Positions 36,285-46,180 are shown, counted from the first letter of the stretch. The stretch is 64,000 nucleotides of DNA from Roseobacter fucihabitans (GCF_014337925.2 NZ_CP143424.1:62001-126000), one strand, 5' to 3'. Notes: generated by a model from the letters alone, not told the origin. Numbers and translations: made by a program.

Positions 36285-37129
36285 TTTTCGCCGCCTCCAA
36301 TATTGCCTGGCCGCCCGCACAACGTCTGGAAGCCTATGGTGCCCTGCATGCGGGCGGGTGTGTCGGCCTTGAGATCGCACCGGGATTGTTTTTCTGGGAC
36401 ACGCAAACGCCCTTTCGCCCCGAACGGCAGGTAATACAAACCGCGCTGGCCGAGGTGGATGACGCAGGGCTGAAGCTGGTCTCCATGCAATCCTTGCTCT
36501 TTGGAGTGGAGGGGGCCGCGCTGTTTGGCCCACAAGAGGCACACGAACGGTTCGAAGCCGGTATGGCGGCGGCGATTGATTTGGCCGCAGAGGTTGGCAT
36601 TCCAAATCTCGTGGTCGGCTCCCCGAAACAGCGGATCATTCCTGACACGATGCCGCAGAAGGACGCAGAGGCGCGCGCGCAAGAGGTGTTTCACCGCCTT
36701 GGTGACCGCGCTGCCGCCGCCGGGACGATCCTGGCAATGGAAACAAACCCGGAAGTTTACGGCACGAATTTCCTCACGCATACACCACAGACCCTGGCAT
36801 TTGTGCGACAGCTTGCGCACCCTGCGGTGCAAGTGAACCTGGATGTCGGAGCGATGATGATCAACGGTGAATTTGATACTAGCCGAGACGCCATCCGCGC
36901 GACAGCCCCCCAACTGTCGCATGTGCACATCAGCGCGCCTGCGCTGGACCCTGCTCCGGATGATATCGTGAACACGTCGGAAATCTTACAACTTTTGCGC
37001 GGTATCCGATATGAAAGATCCGTATCTATAGAGATGCGAACGCCCCCTACCGATCCAATTTCAAATTTAGAAAATTGCATTTCAAAACTCAATAAAGCCA
37101 TAAAAATGACCTCGCATGATGACGTCTGA
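36281..37129 (+). CDS. Sugar phosphate isomerase/epimerase-like TIM barrel
   Basis: 282 aa of the AP-endonuclease-2/xylose-isomerase-like fold. Pieces: MIFAASNIAWPP (first strand), VGLEIAPGLFF, LVVGSPKQRIIPD, TILAMETNPEVYGTNFL, QVNLDVGAMMINGE, LSHVHISAPALDPA and VSIEMRTPP, giving a set of Glu, Asp, His and Glu residues that can bind a divalent metal. It likely isomerises a small sugar acid or ketose made for the polysaccharide. It is coupled to the preceding epimerase by a 4-base overlap. Confidence 0.72.
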   Translation: MIFAASNIAWPPAQRLEAYGALHAGGCVGLEIAPGLFFWDTQTPFRPERQVIQTALAEVDDAGLKLVSMQSLLFGVEGAALFGPQEAHERFEAGMAAAIDLAAEVGIPNLVVGSPKQRIIPDTMPQKDAEARAQEVFHRLGDRAAAAGTILAMETNPEVYGTNFLTHTPQTLAFVRQLAHPAVQVNLDVGAMMINGEFDTSRDAIRATAPQLSHVHISAPALDPAPDDIVNTSEILQLLRGIRYERSVSIEMRTPPTDPISNLENCISKLNKAIKMTSHDDV

Positions 37130-38129
37130 CACAACACCCAATCCCCCGCAACGGCGCGGAGACCTCCTTGTCTCCGTCTGCTTTGTCAGCGACAGGCCAG
37201 GTGATATCTCCTTGGAAGCCCTGCGCCAGAGCGAACAGATGCTCAAGGCGCAGTTCCGCTACTGGGAGATCCTGATCATCATCGAGGCCACCGATACCAC
37301 CGCCTATGATCGTCTGTTTGCGCATGTGGAAAATATCCGCCTGTTACGGGTCCGGGCGCGGCTCTCGAGCTATCGCGCGCGTGTGCTGGCCGCGATGGAG
37401 GCCATTGGCGATGTCGTGCTGATCACCACGCCCGATGATGCGGGGGCGGTGGATCTGTTCGGGATGATACTCTCCGCACATGAACAGGCCAGTATCATTG
37501 TTGCGCGTCGCCAGACCGCGTCCTTCATCGATCCCGTGCTGCGCGCCATCGGCAAGACAGGCGGATTTCGGGTGAGCACGCGCAATTTGCAAACAATCGC
37601 CTTTCCCCGCCCCTTGCTGAGTGTCCTGCTGAACCATCCGGACCGCGAAATCGCCCTGCGCTTCCCGCCGCGCGATGTGGCGATCCCGGTCCTCTTTGAG
37701 GATGTGCGCGCGCCCATCAACGGCCGGGGAATCCGCCACTTTGGCAAACGTCTTCAGCTTCTGCAAAAGCTCTCGGTGGCCATTGCCCCGCGCGTCCTCA
37801 ACAGCATCGCGCTGATCTCAGGGCTGGTGATCCTGTCCGGTCTGATCTTTGCGATTTATGCCATAAGCGTTTGGCTGGTGCTGGAAGATGTACAACCTGG
37901 ATGGCTAACAATTTCGTTGATGTTATCTTTTACTGCAATCTTTCTCGGGCTGTCAGTGTTCGGAATTTCCATTGGGTTACAAAAGGTTATCAATATGCTG
38001 TCCCCGCACCGCGATGATGGCATCATAGATGAACAAAGCAGCGTAGATTTGTTCAGTGAAGTGATGACAGAGTTGAACATCGAAAATACGGCATCCGATG
38101 CCCCCCTCAATTCCAGCAAGACACCCTGA
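37116..38129 (+). CDS. Glycosyltransferase-like membrane protein (GT2-type with two C-terminal helices)
   Basis: 337 aa. The N-terminal 200 residues have the secondary-structure order of a GT2 domain (DLLVSVCFVSDRPGD, ILIIIEATDTTAYDRLF, VLITTPDDAGAVDLFGM), but the common DxD is replaced by TPDDAG. Two hydrophobic helices follow at about 230-260 and 272-300, as in carrier-lipid transferases of the DPM1/GtrB type. It overlaps the preceding gene by 14 bases. It might act on a carrier lipid, or be a degenerate partner of the true transferase at 39717. Confidence 0.6.
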   Translation: MMTSDTTPNPPQRRGDLLVSVCFVSDRPGDISLEALRQSEQMLKAQFRYWEILIIIEATDTTAYDRLFAHVENIRLLRVRARLSSYRARVLAAMEAIGDVVLITTPDDAGAVDLFGMILSAHEQASIIVARRQTASFIDPVLRAIGKTGGFRVSTRNLQTIAFPRPLLSVLLNHPDREIALRFPPRDVAIPVLFEDVRAPINGRGIRHFGKRLQLLQKLSVAIAPRVLNSIALISGLVILSGLIFAIYAISVWLVLEDVQPGWLTISLMLSFTAIFLGLSVFGISIGLQKVINMLSPHRDDGIIDEQSSVDLFSEVMTELNIENTASDAPLNSSKTP

Positions 38130-39274
38130 TGGGCGCGCAAGATGAGGCCGATATTGTCATCGTGGGAGGTGGTTTCTTTGGCTGTTGCCTGGCGCTTTTT
38201 CTGCGTTCTGTGGTGGCGCGGGTCGTGGTGATCGAGGCCGCCCCTGACATCATGAGCCGCGCCAGTCGCGTCAATCAAGCCCGTGTGCACACGGGCTATC
38301 ACTATCCACGAAATATGCTGACAGCGGTAAAATCTATGGTCCTGCACAAACGCTTTATGCGCGACTTTCCTGAGGCCATTATAACAGATCTGTGCAGCCT
38401 CTATGCGGTCGCCCATCGCAACTCCAAGGTCTCTGAGCAGCGGTTTTTTCGTATGTTTCACGAGATTGGGGCCGATATCACCCCCGCCTCCCCCGGGGAT
38501 CAGGCGCTGTTTGATCCCAATCAGGTGGCAGGCGTCTATGAATGTAGCGAATACGCCTTTGATTATGCCATCCTGCAACGCCAGTTGATGTCACGCATGG
38601 ATGCACTGGGGATGGATCTGCGGCTCAACACCACAGTGCAGAACGTATCCGAAGAGTCGCAAACCTGCGTCGTGACCCTGTCGGACGGGCGCGAGATCCG
38701 CGCGGGTACCGTGTTCAACGTGACCTATGCGCACGTCAATCAGGTCCTCTGCGAAGACGCCTTCATGTCTGTGCCGCTCAAACATGAGATCGCTGAAATC
38801 GTATTGGTCGAGCCCCCCGAAGAGCTCACCGGCAAGGCCGTCACCCTGATGGACGGACCGTTCTTTTCCATGCTGCCCTACCCGGCCAGAGACCTCTATT
38901 CGTTGACGCACGTGCGATATACGCCGCATCTGAACTGGCGCGAGACCCCGGGCACCCCGCCCCCCTATGATATCCTGAAAAACTATGATGGTGACAGTAA
39001 AGCACCCCTTATGATCGCGGATGCCAAGCGATACATGCCCTGCCTTGCCGGGCTGAAGGTCAAAGACACCCTGTTTGATGTGAAAACGGTTCTGGTCAAG
39101 AACGAGCGCGATGACGGGCGCCCCATTCTGTTTCACCGCGCGCAGGGCGACAGTCGGGTAATTTCCGTATTGGGTGGCAAGATCGACAATATCTATGATC
39201 TGTTTGAACTGGTCCGCACGACCGATCCCTGCTGGGCAGAGGCGGACGCGCGTCATGTCATTGGCTCCCCATGA
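38129..39274 (+). CDS. FAD-dependent oxidoreductase (DAO family)
   Basis: 381 aa. The N-terminal dinucleotide-binding motif DIVIVGGGFFGCCLALFLRS and ARVVVIEAAPDIMSRASRVNQARVHTGYHYPR match flavin enzymes of the D-amino-acid oxidase superfamily. It starts inside the stop of the preceding gene (TGATGG), so it is probably translated with it. The substrate is unknown; in such clusters these enzymes may oxidise a sugar alcohol or a nucleotide-sugar. No membrane segment or signal peptide is visible, so the enzyme is cytoplasmic. Confidence 0.78.
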   Translation: MGAQDEADIVIVGGGFFGCCLALFLRSVVARVVVIEAAPDIMSRASRVNQARVHTGYHYPRNMLTAVKSMVLHKRFMRDFPEAIITDLCSLYAVAHRNSKVSEQRFFRMFHEIGADITPASPGDQALFDPNQVAGVYECSEYAFDYAILQRQLMSRMDALGMDLRLNTTVQNVSEESQTCVVTLSDGREIRAGTVFNVTYAHVNQVLCEDAFMSVPLKHEIAEIVLVEPPEELTGKAVTLMDGPFFSMLPYPARDLYSLTHVRYTPHLNWRETPGTPPPYDILKNYDGDSKAPLMIADAKRYMPCLAGLKVKDTLFDVKTVLVKNERDDGRPILFHRAQGDSRVISVLGGKIDNIYDLFELVRTTDPCWAEADARHVIGSP

Positions 39275-39669
39275 CGGGGAACGGGAGGGGGGAGTTGATC
39301 CGTTTTTTCGCGGTGGCCTGCGCAGGGTTGTGCATTGATATCGGGCTGGCCTGGAGCCTGGCCGTCTGGGGTGGGGTTGGCCTGACGCTGGCGGCTGCTC
39401 TGGGGTTCATAGCTGGGGCTGTGTGCAATTATCTGCTACATGAATTCTGGACTTTCAGAGCTGCCAGCCGGTCGGTGTCACCCAGACGTATGGGACTTTA
39501 TGCGCTCACGACGGGTGCCACCTTGCTCATCCGCTTGACCGCGGTTACCGCCCTGTCACGGCTGTTTCCGGCCGAGGGAAACGTGGCGCTGATCCTGCTT
39601 TTGGCCACGGGGGTGTCTTTCGCCTTCAATTTTGCAGCGAGCAAGTTCATAGTATTCAATCGCAGATAA
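39271..39669 (+). CDS. GtrA-family membrane protein
   Basis: 132 aa with four hydrophobic segments. The family features FFAVACAGLCIDIGLAWSL, GFIAGAVCNYLLHEFWTFR and FAFNFAASKFIVFNRR are typical of GtrA proteins, which are thought to flip polyprenyl-phosphate-linked sugars across the inner membrane. It overlaps the oxidoreductase by 4 bases. Directly downstream is a GtrB-like GT2, the usual partner, so this pair is likely a carrier-lipid sugar-transfer module. Confidence 0.88.
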   Translation: MTGNGRGELIRFFAVACAGLCIDIGLAWSLAVWGGVGLTLAAALGFIAGAVCNYLLHEFWTFRAASRSVSPRRMGLYALTTGATLLIRLTAVTALSRLFPAEGNVALILLLATGVSFAFNFAASKFIVFNRR

Positions 39670-39716
39670 GCCCCCAACCCGCCAATGACCCTAGATGCAA
39701 GGTAAATGAGTTCCAG

Positions 39717-40523
39717 ATGATACCCCATATCGCAGAAATCGACGATGCTACCTGGCAGGTCCCCGCATTTGTGGAGCATGTTCTTGCGCCGCGCGCCGCA
39801 GATTATGCGTTGGTCATCCCCGTCATCAACGAGGGCAGCCGCATTCAGGAGCAACTGTCGCGCATTCAGGCCGCCGGATTATCGGTCGATGTGATCGTCG
39901 CGGATGGTGGCTCTACGGATGGTTCGCTGGAGCCGGACTTTCTGAAACAGGTCGGGGTGCGTGCCCTGCTGGTCAAGACAGGACCCGGCAAGCTCTCGGC
40001 ACAGTTGCGCACGGCCTATGCCTGGTGTCTACGGCAGGGATATGCGGGTATCATCACGATTGACGGCAATGGTAAAGACAGCGTCGACACCGTGACCCGC
40101 TTTGTCGAGCACCTGAAACAGGGGGCCGATTATGTTCAGGGCTCGCGCTATGCGCCCGGCGGCGGAGCCGAAAACACACCGCTGGAACGCACCATTGGCA
40201 ACCGGCTGATCCATGCTCCGCTGCTGAGCCTTTCAGGGCGGCGCTGGCTCAGTGACACCACCAACGGCTTTCGCGGTTATTCGGCGCGCTATCTGCTGCA
40301 CCCAGGCGTGCAGCCCTTTCGCGATGTGTTCATGCAATACGAGCTGTTGTTCTATCTCACTGTGCGCGCGGGGCAATTGGGCCTGAACGTGGTGGAGCAA
40401 GGCGTGCGGCGCAGCTATCCCAAGGACCAGCCCACACCCACGAAGATATCCGGCTGGCGCGGCAAGCGTGATCTCCTGGGGCAGACAATCAAGGCGGCGG
40501 CCGGGAAGTACCATCCCAAATGA
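39717..40523 (+). CDS. GT2 glycosyltransferase (GtrB/dolichyl-phosphate-sugar synthase type)
   Basis: 268 aa. YALVIPVINEGSRIQEQL, DVIVADGGSTDGSL, GIITIDGNGKDSVDTV and DYVQGSRYAPGGGAENTPLERTIGN are typical of dolichyl/undecaprenyl-phosphate sugar synthases. It probably loads a sugar from a nucleotide donor onto undecaprenyl phosphate in the cytoplasm, for GtrA to flip and the next membrane proteins to use. It begins 47 bases after gtrA and ends in a 4-base overlap with the next gene. Confidence 0.83.
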   Translation: MIPHIAEIDDATWQVPAFVEHVLAPRAADYALVIPVINEGSRIQEQLSRIQAAGLSVDVIVADGGSTDGSLEPDFLKQVGVRALLVKTGPGKLSAQLRTAYAWCLRQGYAGIITIDGNGKDSVDTVTRFVEHLKQGADYVQGSRYAPGGGAENTPLERTIGNRLIHAPLLSLSGRRWLSDTTNGFRGYSARYLLHPGVQPFRDVFMQYELLFYLTVRAGQLGLNVVEQGVRRSYPKDQPTPTKISGWRGKRDLLGQTIKAAAGKYHPK

Positions 40524-42169
40524 TGCGCCCACCCGGGGCGTTCCTGCGCGCATGCACGGATTTTTCCCGCCCCGAACATATCTCGCTCCCCCGCCTGCTG
40601 GGCAGCCTCGTTTTGCTCATGGTTTTATGTTTCCTGCTCTCCCCAGTTACCGGGCGCGGGCTCTGGATTGATGAAACCATGGCCATGGCGAATTATCCGC
40701 TGGCTTCTGTGGGTGCGGGGTTTGCCCCCCTGCCGTTCTATGCCCAGGCCGCGCCCGGGGTTTACAGCCTATTTTTGTCAGCTCTCGCAAACTGGCCCCC
40801 CGAAACCATACGGCTGATCCAGATCGGGGTGGTTCTGGGGCTGATCCTCACCGCCTGCCTGCTGGTGCGCGCGCCTTGGATCGTCACGTTTTGTGTACTT
40901 CTTCTGGGACTGCAACAGGGTGAATTCATCCGCTATGCTTCCGAGCTGAAATATTACGGTCTGGAAACGGCCTCTGTCTTTGCCTGCACCACCTGGCTGA
41001 TCGCCAGACCCCTGTCACGCCCCTTTCAGGCGGTTGATGCTCTGGGCCTTTTAGCACTGGCCTCCTGTGGCAACGTAGCGCTGCTGTATGCGGTGATCTG
41101 TCTTTTCGTGGTGATCGGGCTATGCTGGTCGTTGCATGGCATGCGCACGCGGGAGGTCCCCTGGATCGGACTGACGCTGCTGGGCTGCGTTGTCCTTTAC
41201 GGCCTGGCGCTGCGTGGCGTGGCAGTTCAGGTCCATAATTACCCCCAAGCTTATCAGAATAGAGGCTGGACAGACCTCACATTCGCCGCCTCTGTGATGA
41301 CCGCACCACTCAGCAAAGCAAGCCTCGCGCTCTTTTTGGTGCTAGCGGTGGCGGGGGGGCTTCTGCGCAACCATATGCACATGGCGCGCTGGTTGCTGGC
41401 ATCGGTTCTGCTGCTCATGTCTCTCGCTGTACTGATCTGGCTGGGGACATATCCTGCGTCCCATATCCGCTATTTTATTGCGCTTTACGGGGTTTTCTTG
41501 GCCTTTCCCCTTGCCGCAATGCTGGACGCGGAGCACGGAGAGGCGACGCTGCGCAATGTCGGTGCGGCAGGTCTTGTCGCCCTTGTCCTTCTGGGAAGCG
41601 CTCAACAGAGCCTTTCCACACTCAAGGATGTATGGCGCGACCCGCATCTGTTCGAGCAGGATGACAATCTGGCGCTGGTGACATGGCTGAACGATCAACC
41701 TGCCACGGATGTTGTTCTATGGCATGGCGCACAGCCGACCATTGCCTATTATACGCGCCATATGCCGGGGCTGGGCAAACACCGCTACCTCTATGAGCTG
41801 AATAGCATGACAGGCAAGGTGGCCCCTGAGCTTTTTGACGCAGCCTTTCGCAATCAGGATTACCAACAGGTCTCAGCCCGCGTAGAGCGTGCGATCGCCC
41901 TCCCCGGTGCCTGGTCGAGATTTGTCTCTGTCTATTCGATATACGGGGATTTCTCGGGACCCGCTGAGGCAATGCTGAAAAATGCACCCCAAAACGCCCC
42001 CTTCCTGATTGCCGCCTCGCGGATGCATGGAGAAATCACCCGGGACAGCACGGACACCCGCACTTCCGGCCTACTGAAGGCCCTTGACCAAACGGGATGC
42101 GACTGGCTGGTGGCGCTAAGCGCGCGCAAGGTCTTTGTTCTCAGGGCATCATGCCGGGCACAGGAATGA
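40520..42169 (+). CDS. GT-C-type membrane glycosyltransferase candidate
   Basis: 549 aa with about ten hydrophobic segments through residue 350 and a soluble tail. The first periplasmic loop has GRGLWIDETMAMANYPLASVG, an acidic motif (IDE) like those that bind the metal and lipid-phosphate sugar in the GT-C (ArnT/PMT) group. It starts ATGATG overlapping the stop of the GT2 gene. Given the GtrA/GtrB pair ahead, it is a good candidate for the periplasmic transferase that uses their lipid-linked sugar. The acceptor is unknown. Confidence 0.68.
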   Translation: MMRPPGAFLRACTDFSRPEHISLPRLLGSLVLLMVLCFLLSPVTGRGLWIDETMAMANYPLASVGAGFAPLPFYAQAAPGVYSLFLSALANWPPETIRLIQIGVVLGLILTACLLVRAPWIVTFCVLLLGLQQGEFIRYASELKYYGLETASVFACTTWLIARPLSRPFQAVDALGLLALASCGNVALLYAVICLFVVIGLCWSLHGMRTREVPWIGLTLLGCVVLYGLALRGVAVQVHNYPQAYQNRGWTDLTFAASVMTAPLSKASLALFLVLAVAGGLLRNHMHMARWLLASVLLLMSLAVLIWLGTYPASHIRYFIALYGVFLAFPLAAMLDAEHGEATLRNVGAAGLVALVLLGSAQQSLSTLKDVWRDPHLFEQDDNLALVTWLNDQPATDVVLWHGAQPTIAYYTRHMPGLGKHRYLYELNSMTGKVAPELFDAAFRNQDYQQVSARVERAIALPGAWSRFVSVYSIYGDFSGPAEAMLKNAPQNAPFLIAASRMHGEITRDSTDTRTSGLLKALDQTGCDWLVALSARKVFVLRASCRAQE

Positions 42170-42275
42170 GCAAAACACCTTAAGGGGTTGTCCCGTCTAG
42201 GCCTATCCTTATAACGCGCGGAACACCTAACGGGCCAAGCTTTGTGATCCCGCACGACATTTGAACGAGACACTG

Positions 42276-44276
42276 ATGAACAAACCCCCTCCTTCCTATT
42301 ACCTGTGTCTTGCCATCATCGCCACATCATTGCTCACGATCCTCTATGCGAGCCTGAAACAGGCCGTCTGGATTCCCACCTTTCATATGGACGGTGCCTA
42401 TCAGACCGCTAGTGGGCTGTTCCGATTGCAATCGGGACAGATGCCTGGACGGGATTTCTTTCCCTACCTCGGGATCGGACCCGTATTTGCGGTCTTCCCC
42501 GCTTTCCTCGCCTTTGGCGGCGATCTTGCAGCGGCCATTATGGCGGCCAAATTCACCACTATGAGCCTGGGCTGGTTTGCCGCCTCGGTGATATGGAAAT
42601 TGTTTTTCTCCGCGCAGGGAAAAATACAATGCTTAGTCGGGGGTGTGGTCGCCCTGACGCTGGTCATGACCTTGGACAAGTCGATCGCCTGGTTTTACGA
42701 TGCAGCTTTCCTGATGGAACCGGGAAATTCACTGCGTCCAATCCGCAGCATCGCACCTTACTGCATGGTCGTTTTGATGTTCGTGCTGTGCCGCTCCATG
42801 TTGCGACCCATCCTGCGTGATTGCCTGGCAGGCCTGTGTATCGGGGTTCTCATCCTTTGGTCCAATGACTTTGCGATCCCAACCGTCTTCACCTTCGGGA
42901 GTTTTTACGCGCTCTTCATCCTGCTGCGTCCGGGTCAGGCCAATCGCTTGATATCGCTGTCCCGCTTTGCCACAGTCGTCATCCTGTCCGCGGCCCTCAT
43001 TCTGACATTAGCAACGGCGGGGTATCCGTTAAAAATTCTGGCGTTCAATTTCAGGGATGTCGCACCGGATCAATGGTGGTATTTCGGCACCTACCGCGAG
43101 GTTTCGCGGATCTTTGAACCGGGCGATATTCTCAAACTCTTTTCCATCTATCACTGGGAACGCTTTGGACTCAGTCTCGGGGTCCTCGCCTGCGTTTTCG
43201 TCCTAGCCATGGCCACAAAGAAATTCGAACATCTGCTGTTGCTCGGTCTCGGCACCGCGATGTTCCTAGGCGGGCTTCTGCCTTCGGTCGGGGGGTTTCT
43301 ATCGAACTACTTCAAGGCCTTCAATTCCTGGGCCGCGCTCACCTTCATGGTGGCTCTACTCAAAGGTGTCATATGGGCTTTCAAACACCTGCAAAAGCGC
43401 CAGCCGGCGGTATCTCTACCTACCCAGACCGCAACGCTGGTTCTGCTGAGCATGTTCTTGCTAACTGAGGCCTATAAGGAGTTCAGCGAATATCGAGACC
43501 TCCTGACAGAGGCCAGAACGACTCCGGGTGCCTTTCGCGACCCTGTACTCGGTGGTTATCTGACCAAAGACTGGAAGACCTATGTCAATTATGCGCGCGC
43601 GCATTCGGATCAGATTGCCATCGAGGAGTACTGGAGCATCTGGAGCGCCCTGAACGGGCAGTTCGCAGACTGGCCCGTGGATGCCGCCATTCACGCGCTC
43701 GGTCGTGTCCGCCAGAATGCCGTCAGCGCCCTAGACAAAGCGGATGTTATCATCACAACCCACTACAATCTCAGCCCGGGCTGGCAACCCTGGAGCGTCA
43801 GCCAGAACTACTGGCTGTATCAAATCCTGTTTCGAAACTGGTATGTCGCCCTTGAATCCCCTTTGACGGTCGTGTGGCGACGTTTGCCACAGCCTCGCGC
43901 ATTTGAGCCTACGTCCTGCGTGATCTCACCCGATGGACGATCCTTTACGTTGCCGGAGGCGGACGTCGGGCTTTATCATCTTCAACTCAACTATGATGTC
44001 TCTGGCACGGGGCGGCGTCTGGCCTTCATTGAGAATAACATCAGCTACGGACCCGGATCCTATGGCTATGTCTCCGTGCCGCCAGATGGCGGAGCCGTCT
44101 CATTACCGGTCCGAATTCCTCTGGATGGACGTGGGCGGGCGCTGCAAACGCGCACGCTGGGCGGGCTGGATGTCGCAATCACCCTCACAACCTGTGATGC
44201 AGCACGTATTCCATTCGCCGATGAATCCGTCATCAGACATGATTTCGCATTGGGCCCCTGGCAACGCGCCCGGTAA
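42276..44276 (+). CDS. Large membrane protein, GT-C-like candidate
   Basis: About 666 aa from ATG 42276 (MNKPPPSYYLCLAII); a TTG 15 bases upstream is an alternative. About ten membrane segments, an early loop [34 protein letters not shown] with an acidic pair and the pattern G-R-D-F often seen in GT-C-like proteins, and a C-terminal soluble region of about 220 residues rich in Tyr, Trp and beta-strand-like sequence. It may act as a second periplasmic transferase. 106 bases separate it from its predecessor, so it may have its own promoter. Confidence 0.6.
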   Translation: MNKPPPSYYLCLAIIATSLLTILYASLKQAVWIPTFHMDGAYQTASGLFRLQSGQMPGRDFFPYLGIGPVFAVFPAFLAFGGDLAAAIMAAKFTTMSLGWFAASVIWKLFFSAQGKIQCLVGGVVALTLVMTLDKSIAWFYDAAFLMEPGNSLRPIRSIAPYCMVVLMFVLCRSMLRPILRDCLAGLCIGVLILWSNDFAIPTVFTFGSFYALFILLRPGQANRLISLSRFATVVILSAALILTLATAGYPLKILAFNFRDVAPDQWWYFGTYREVSRIFEPGDILKLFSIYHWERFGLSLGVLACVFVLAMATKKFEHLLLLGLGTAMFLGGLLPSVGGFLSNYFKAFNSWAALTFMVALLKGVIWAFKHLQKRQPAVSLPTQTATLVLLSMFLLTEAYKEFSEYRDLLTEARTTPGAFRDPVLGGYLTKDWKTYVNYARAHSDQIAIEEYWSIWSALNGQFADWPVDAAIHALGRVRQNAVSALDKADVIITTHYNLSPGWQPWSVSQNYWLYQILFRNWYVALESPLTVVWRRLPQPRAFEPTSCVISPDGRSFTLPEADVGLYHLQLNYDVSGTGRRLAFIENNISYGPGSYGYVSVPPDGGAVSLPVRIPLDGRGRALQTRTLGGLDVAITLTTCDAARIPFADESVIRHDFALGPWQRAR

Positions 44277-44353
44277 AGGTCACGGGCACCCTACCGAGAC
44301 ACAGACCAAGCCAATGGGCCTTTACGGTCTGACTGAACAGATAGAGTTGCGGC

Positions 44354-45133
44354 CTAACCCAGCTCTTTTTGAGGTTTTTTGAAAAGCCAGAATAATTGGC
44401 AAGACCAAGGGCTTTGGAAAGAGGGATATGTCCCCCAATAAGCGACCTTATTGATGAGCACCTTGAGAGGGGAATAAGCTCCGGATCCAAAGTGCTTGAC
44501 CGTATAATCCGTATTTACATTAGTCAGGTTTTTCAAAACCAGATACATCGGCCAGCCCCATTGTATCGTTTGTTCGGAGACCAGACCCGCCTGTGTCCCC
44601 CACCGCCGCAGATCATCAGGTTTAGGGTGATAAATATGGCCAATGAGGCGCTCTGTCTGAAAGATCTTTCCCGTTGGACAGGAGATAAAGAGATAGCCGC
44701 CCGGTTTGACAAGATCCGCCAGGTTTTTCAGAGCAGTTTCTGCATCATCCAGATGCTCTATGACTTCACAGCAGGTCACCAAATCAAATTGCCGATCCAT
44801 CTTTTGCTCGGTTATATCAAAGACCTTGAAATCGGCCCAAGGCATTTCATCTCCCAGGCTTTCCACCGTTGCGGCGGCAATATCAGCACCAACCCAGTCA
44901 ACTTCCGTATGCCCCTGTTCGGTGAACAGGTCACGCATCAACAGTATCAGGTCACCTGTACCACATCCCACGTCAAGCACGCTGCCGGGCCTGAGGTGTT
45001 GAAGCACCTTTTGCGAATTACGCCGACGATGCCGGGCTCCTGGATTATGGATGATGAAATCGCTCAGACGGTCCCATTGGGAATCGTACTCCGTCCCGCT
45101 CAATGCGCGATAATCTTGTTGTCCGTCCATCAT
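44354..45133 (-). CDS. Class I SAM-dependent methyltransferase
   Basis: 259 aa. RPGSVLDVGCGTGDLILLM (motif I), DWVGADIAAATVE, FKVFDITEQKMDRQFDLVTCCEVIEHLDDAE (motifs II/III of methyltransferase type 11/12) and LADLVKPGGYLFISCPTG are all clear. It is likely to methylate a sugar intermediate or lipid. On the minus strand it follows the flippase-like gene by 72 bases, so the two form a small operon in opposite direction to the neighbouring runs. RBS AAGGA lies before the ATG at 45133. Confidence 0.85.
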   Translation of the reverse strand: MMDGQQDYRALSGTEYDSQWDRLSDFIIHNPGARHRRRNSQKVLQHLRPGSVLDVGCGTGDLILLMRDLFTEQGHTEVDWVGADIAAATVESLGDEMPWADFKVFDITEQKMDRQFDLVTCCEVIEHLDDAETALKNLADLVKPGGYLFISCPTGKIFQTERLIGHIYHPKPDDLRRWGTQAGLVSEQTIQWGWPMYLVLKNLTNVNTDYTVKHFGSGAYSPLKVLINKVAYWGTYPSFQSPWSCQLFWLFKKPQKELG

Positions 45134-45205
45134 TATGTCCTTGTCACAAAATCCATTCGCTCGGTGTCCATCCTGGTCGATATATGACGTATCTGCAGAT
45201 GTAAT

Positions 45206-46180
45206 TCAATGTAACGGCTCAACTGAAGACACCTCTTGTCCGAGTTTTCTTTTGACCGCCGCAAAGAGCAGCTCTACACCGCCAGTGATGGCGACAAGGG
45301 CTGCTGAAACAACCAGAATGCCGCCAAAGGCGATGGAGCAGAAAACAGCTGTATCCGCAGAAATTACCAGCAGGCCCAAAGCGAGGGTCATCGCTGCTTC
45401 GCGCACGCCCCAACCCCCAATTGAAATGGGTATGGCCGATACCAGAAGCGCCGATAATGCCATGCCTGCAAAGGTGATTGGATCAGAAACAGATGTCCCG
45501 ATCGACTCTACAAGCGCATATAAGGCCAGCGCAGAAAGGGTGTGAATAGCAAGGCTGGCGATGACAACTTTGAGCCCTTCCGGACCGATGACAGCCTCCC
45601 GCATGCTGATGCTGATCTTATGAATTGCATTGATCAGGCGTGACTTACTCTGCGTCAGCCCCCCCACAACCACCAGAGTACCTCCCAATAAAATACCGCC
45701 CACTGCGACCGCTAGGACCGGCCAGGTCATCGGATTATTCAGAAAGATACCGGGAGAAAACGTGACGGAGATCAAAATGACGACGGCTAGCCCGACAAGG
45801 CCAATGGCACGGTCTACCAGAATGCCCCGAATGATAATGCCAGCTCGTTCCCGCTTGGTCAGCCCAAGACTGCGCACCAGATCCCCGCCCACTGTCGCTG
45901 GCAGGACTAGGCTGGCCAGAAGACCAAGTCCGCTCCAGTAGCGATAAAGCCCGCCCGGGTGAGCGCCTGCCCCAATGGACTGGCTTACAAGACGCCAGCG
46001 CCATGCCGCGATAAGCTGCTGCAAGACCAGTGACATCAGGGCTGCCAGTAGCAAACTTATGTCGGCCTTGGTAAAATTTTGTCGGACGGCCGAGAAATCA
46101 ACAAATCGCCAGATCGCAAAAACAAGACCCATGGAGATGGCAATTTGTATCGCAGAGAATACGAGTTTTTTGATCTCCAT
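45206..46180 (-). CDS. Flippase-like membrane protein (LPG-synthase/UPF0104 type)
   Basis: 324 aa with about eight hydrophobic segments. It has the pattern of the lysylphosphatidylglycerol-synthase transmembrane family without its catalytic domain: VLQQLIAAWRWRLVSQSIG, YWSGLGLLASLVLPATVGGDLVRSLGLTKRERAGIIIRGILVDRAIGLVGLAV and ISIGGWGVREAAM. Such proteins may flip lipid-linked or aminoacylated lipids. It is the first gene of a two-gene minus-strand unit divergent from the epimerase at 46421, with the promoters in 46181-46399. Confidence 0.8.
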   Translation of the reverse strand: MEIKKLVFSAIQIAISMGLVFAIWRFVDFSAVRQNFTKADISLLLAALMSLVLQQLIAAWRWRLVSQSIGAGAHPGGLYRYWSGLGLLASLVLPATVGGDLVRSLGLTKRERAGIIIRGILVDRAIGLVGLAVVILISVTFSPGIFLNNPMTWPVLAVAVGGILLGGTLVVVGGLTQSKSRLINAIHKISISMREAVIGPEGLKVVIASLAIHTLSALALYALVESIGTSVSDPITFAGMALSALLVSAIPISIGGWGVREAAMTLALGLLVISADTAVFCSIAFGGILVVSAALVAITGGVELLFAAVKRKLGQEVSSVEPLH

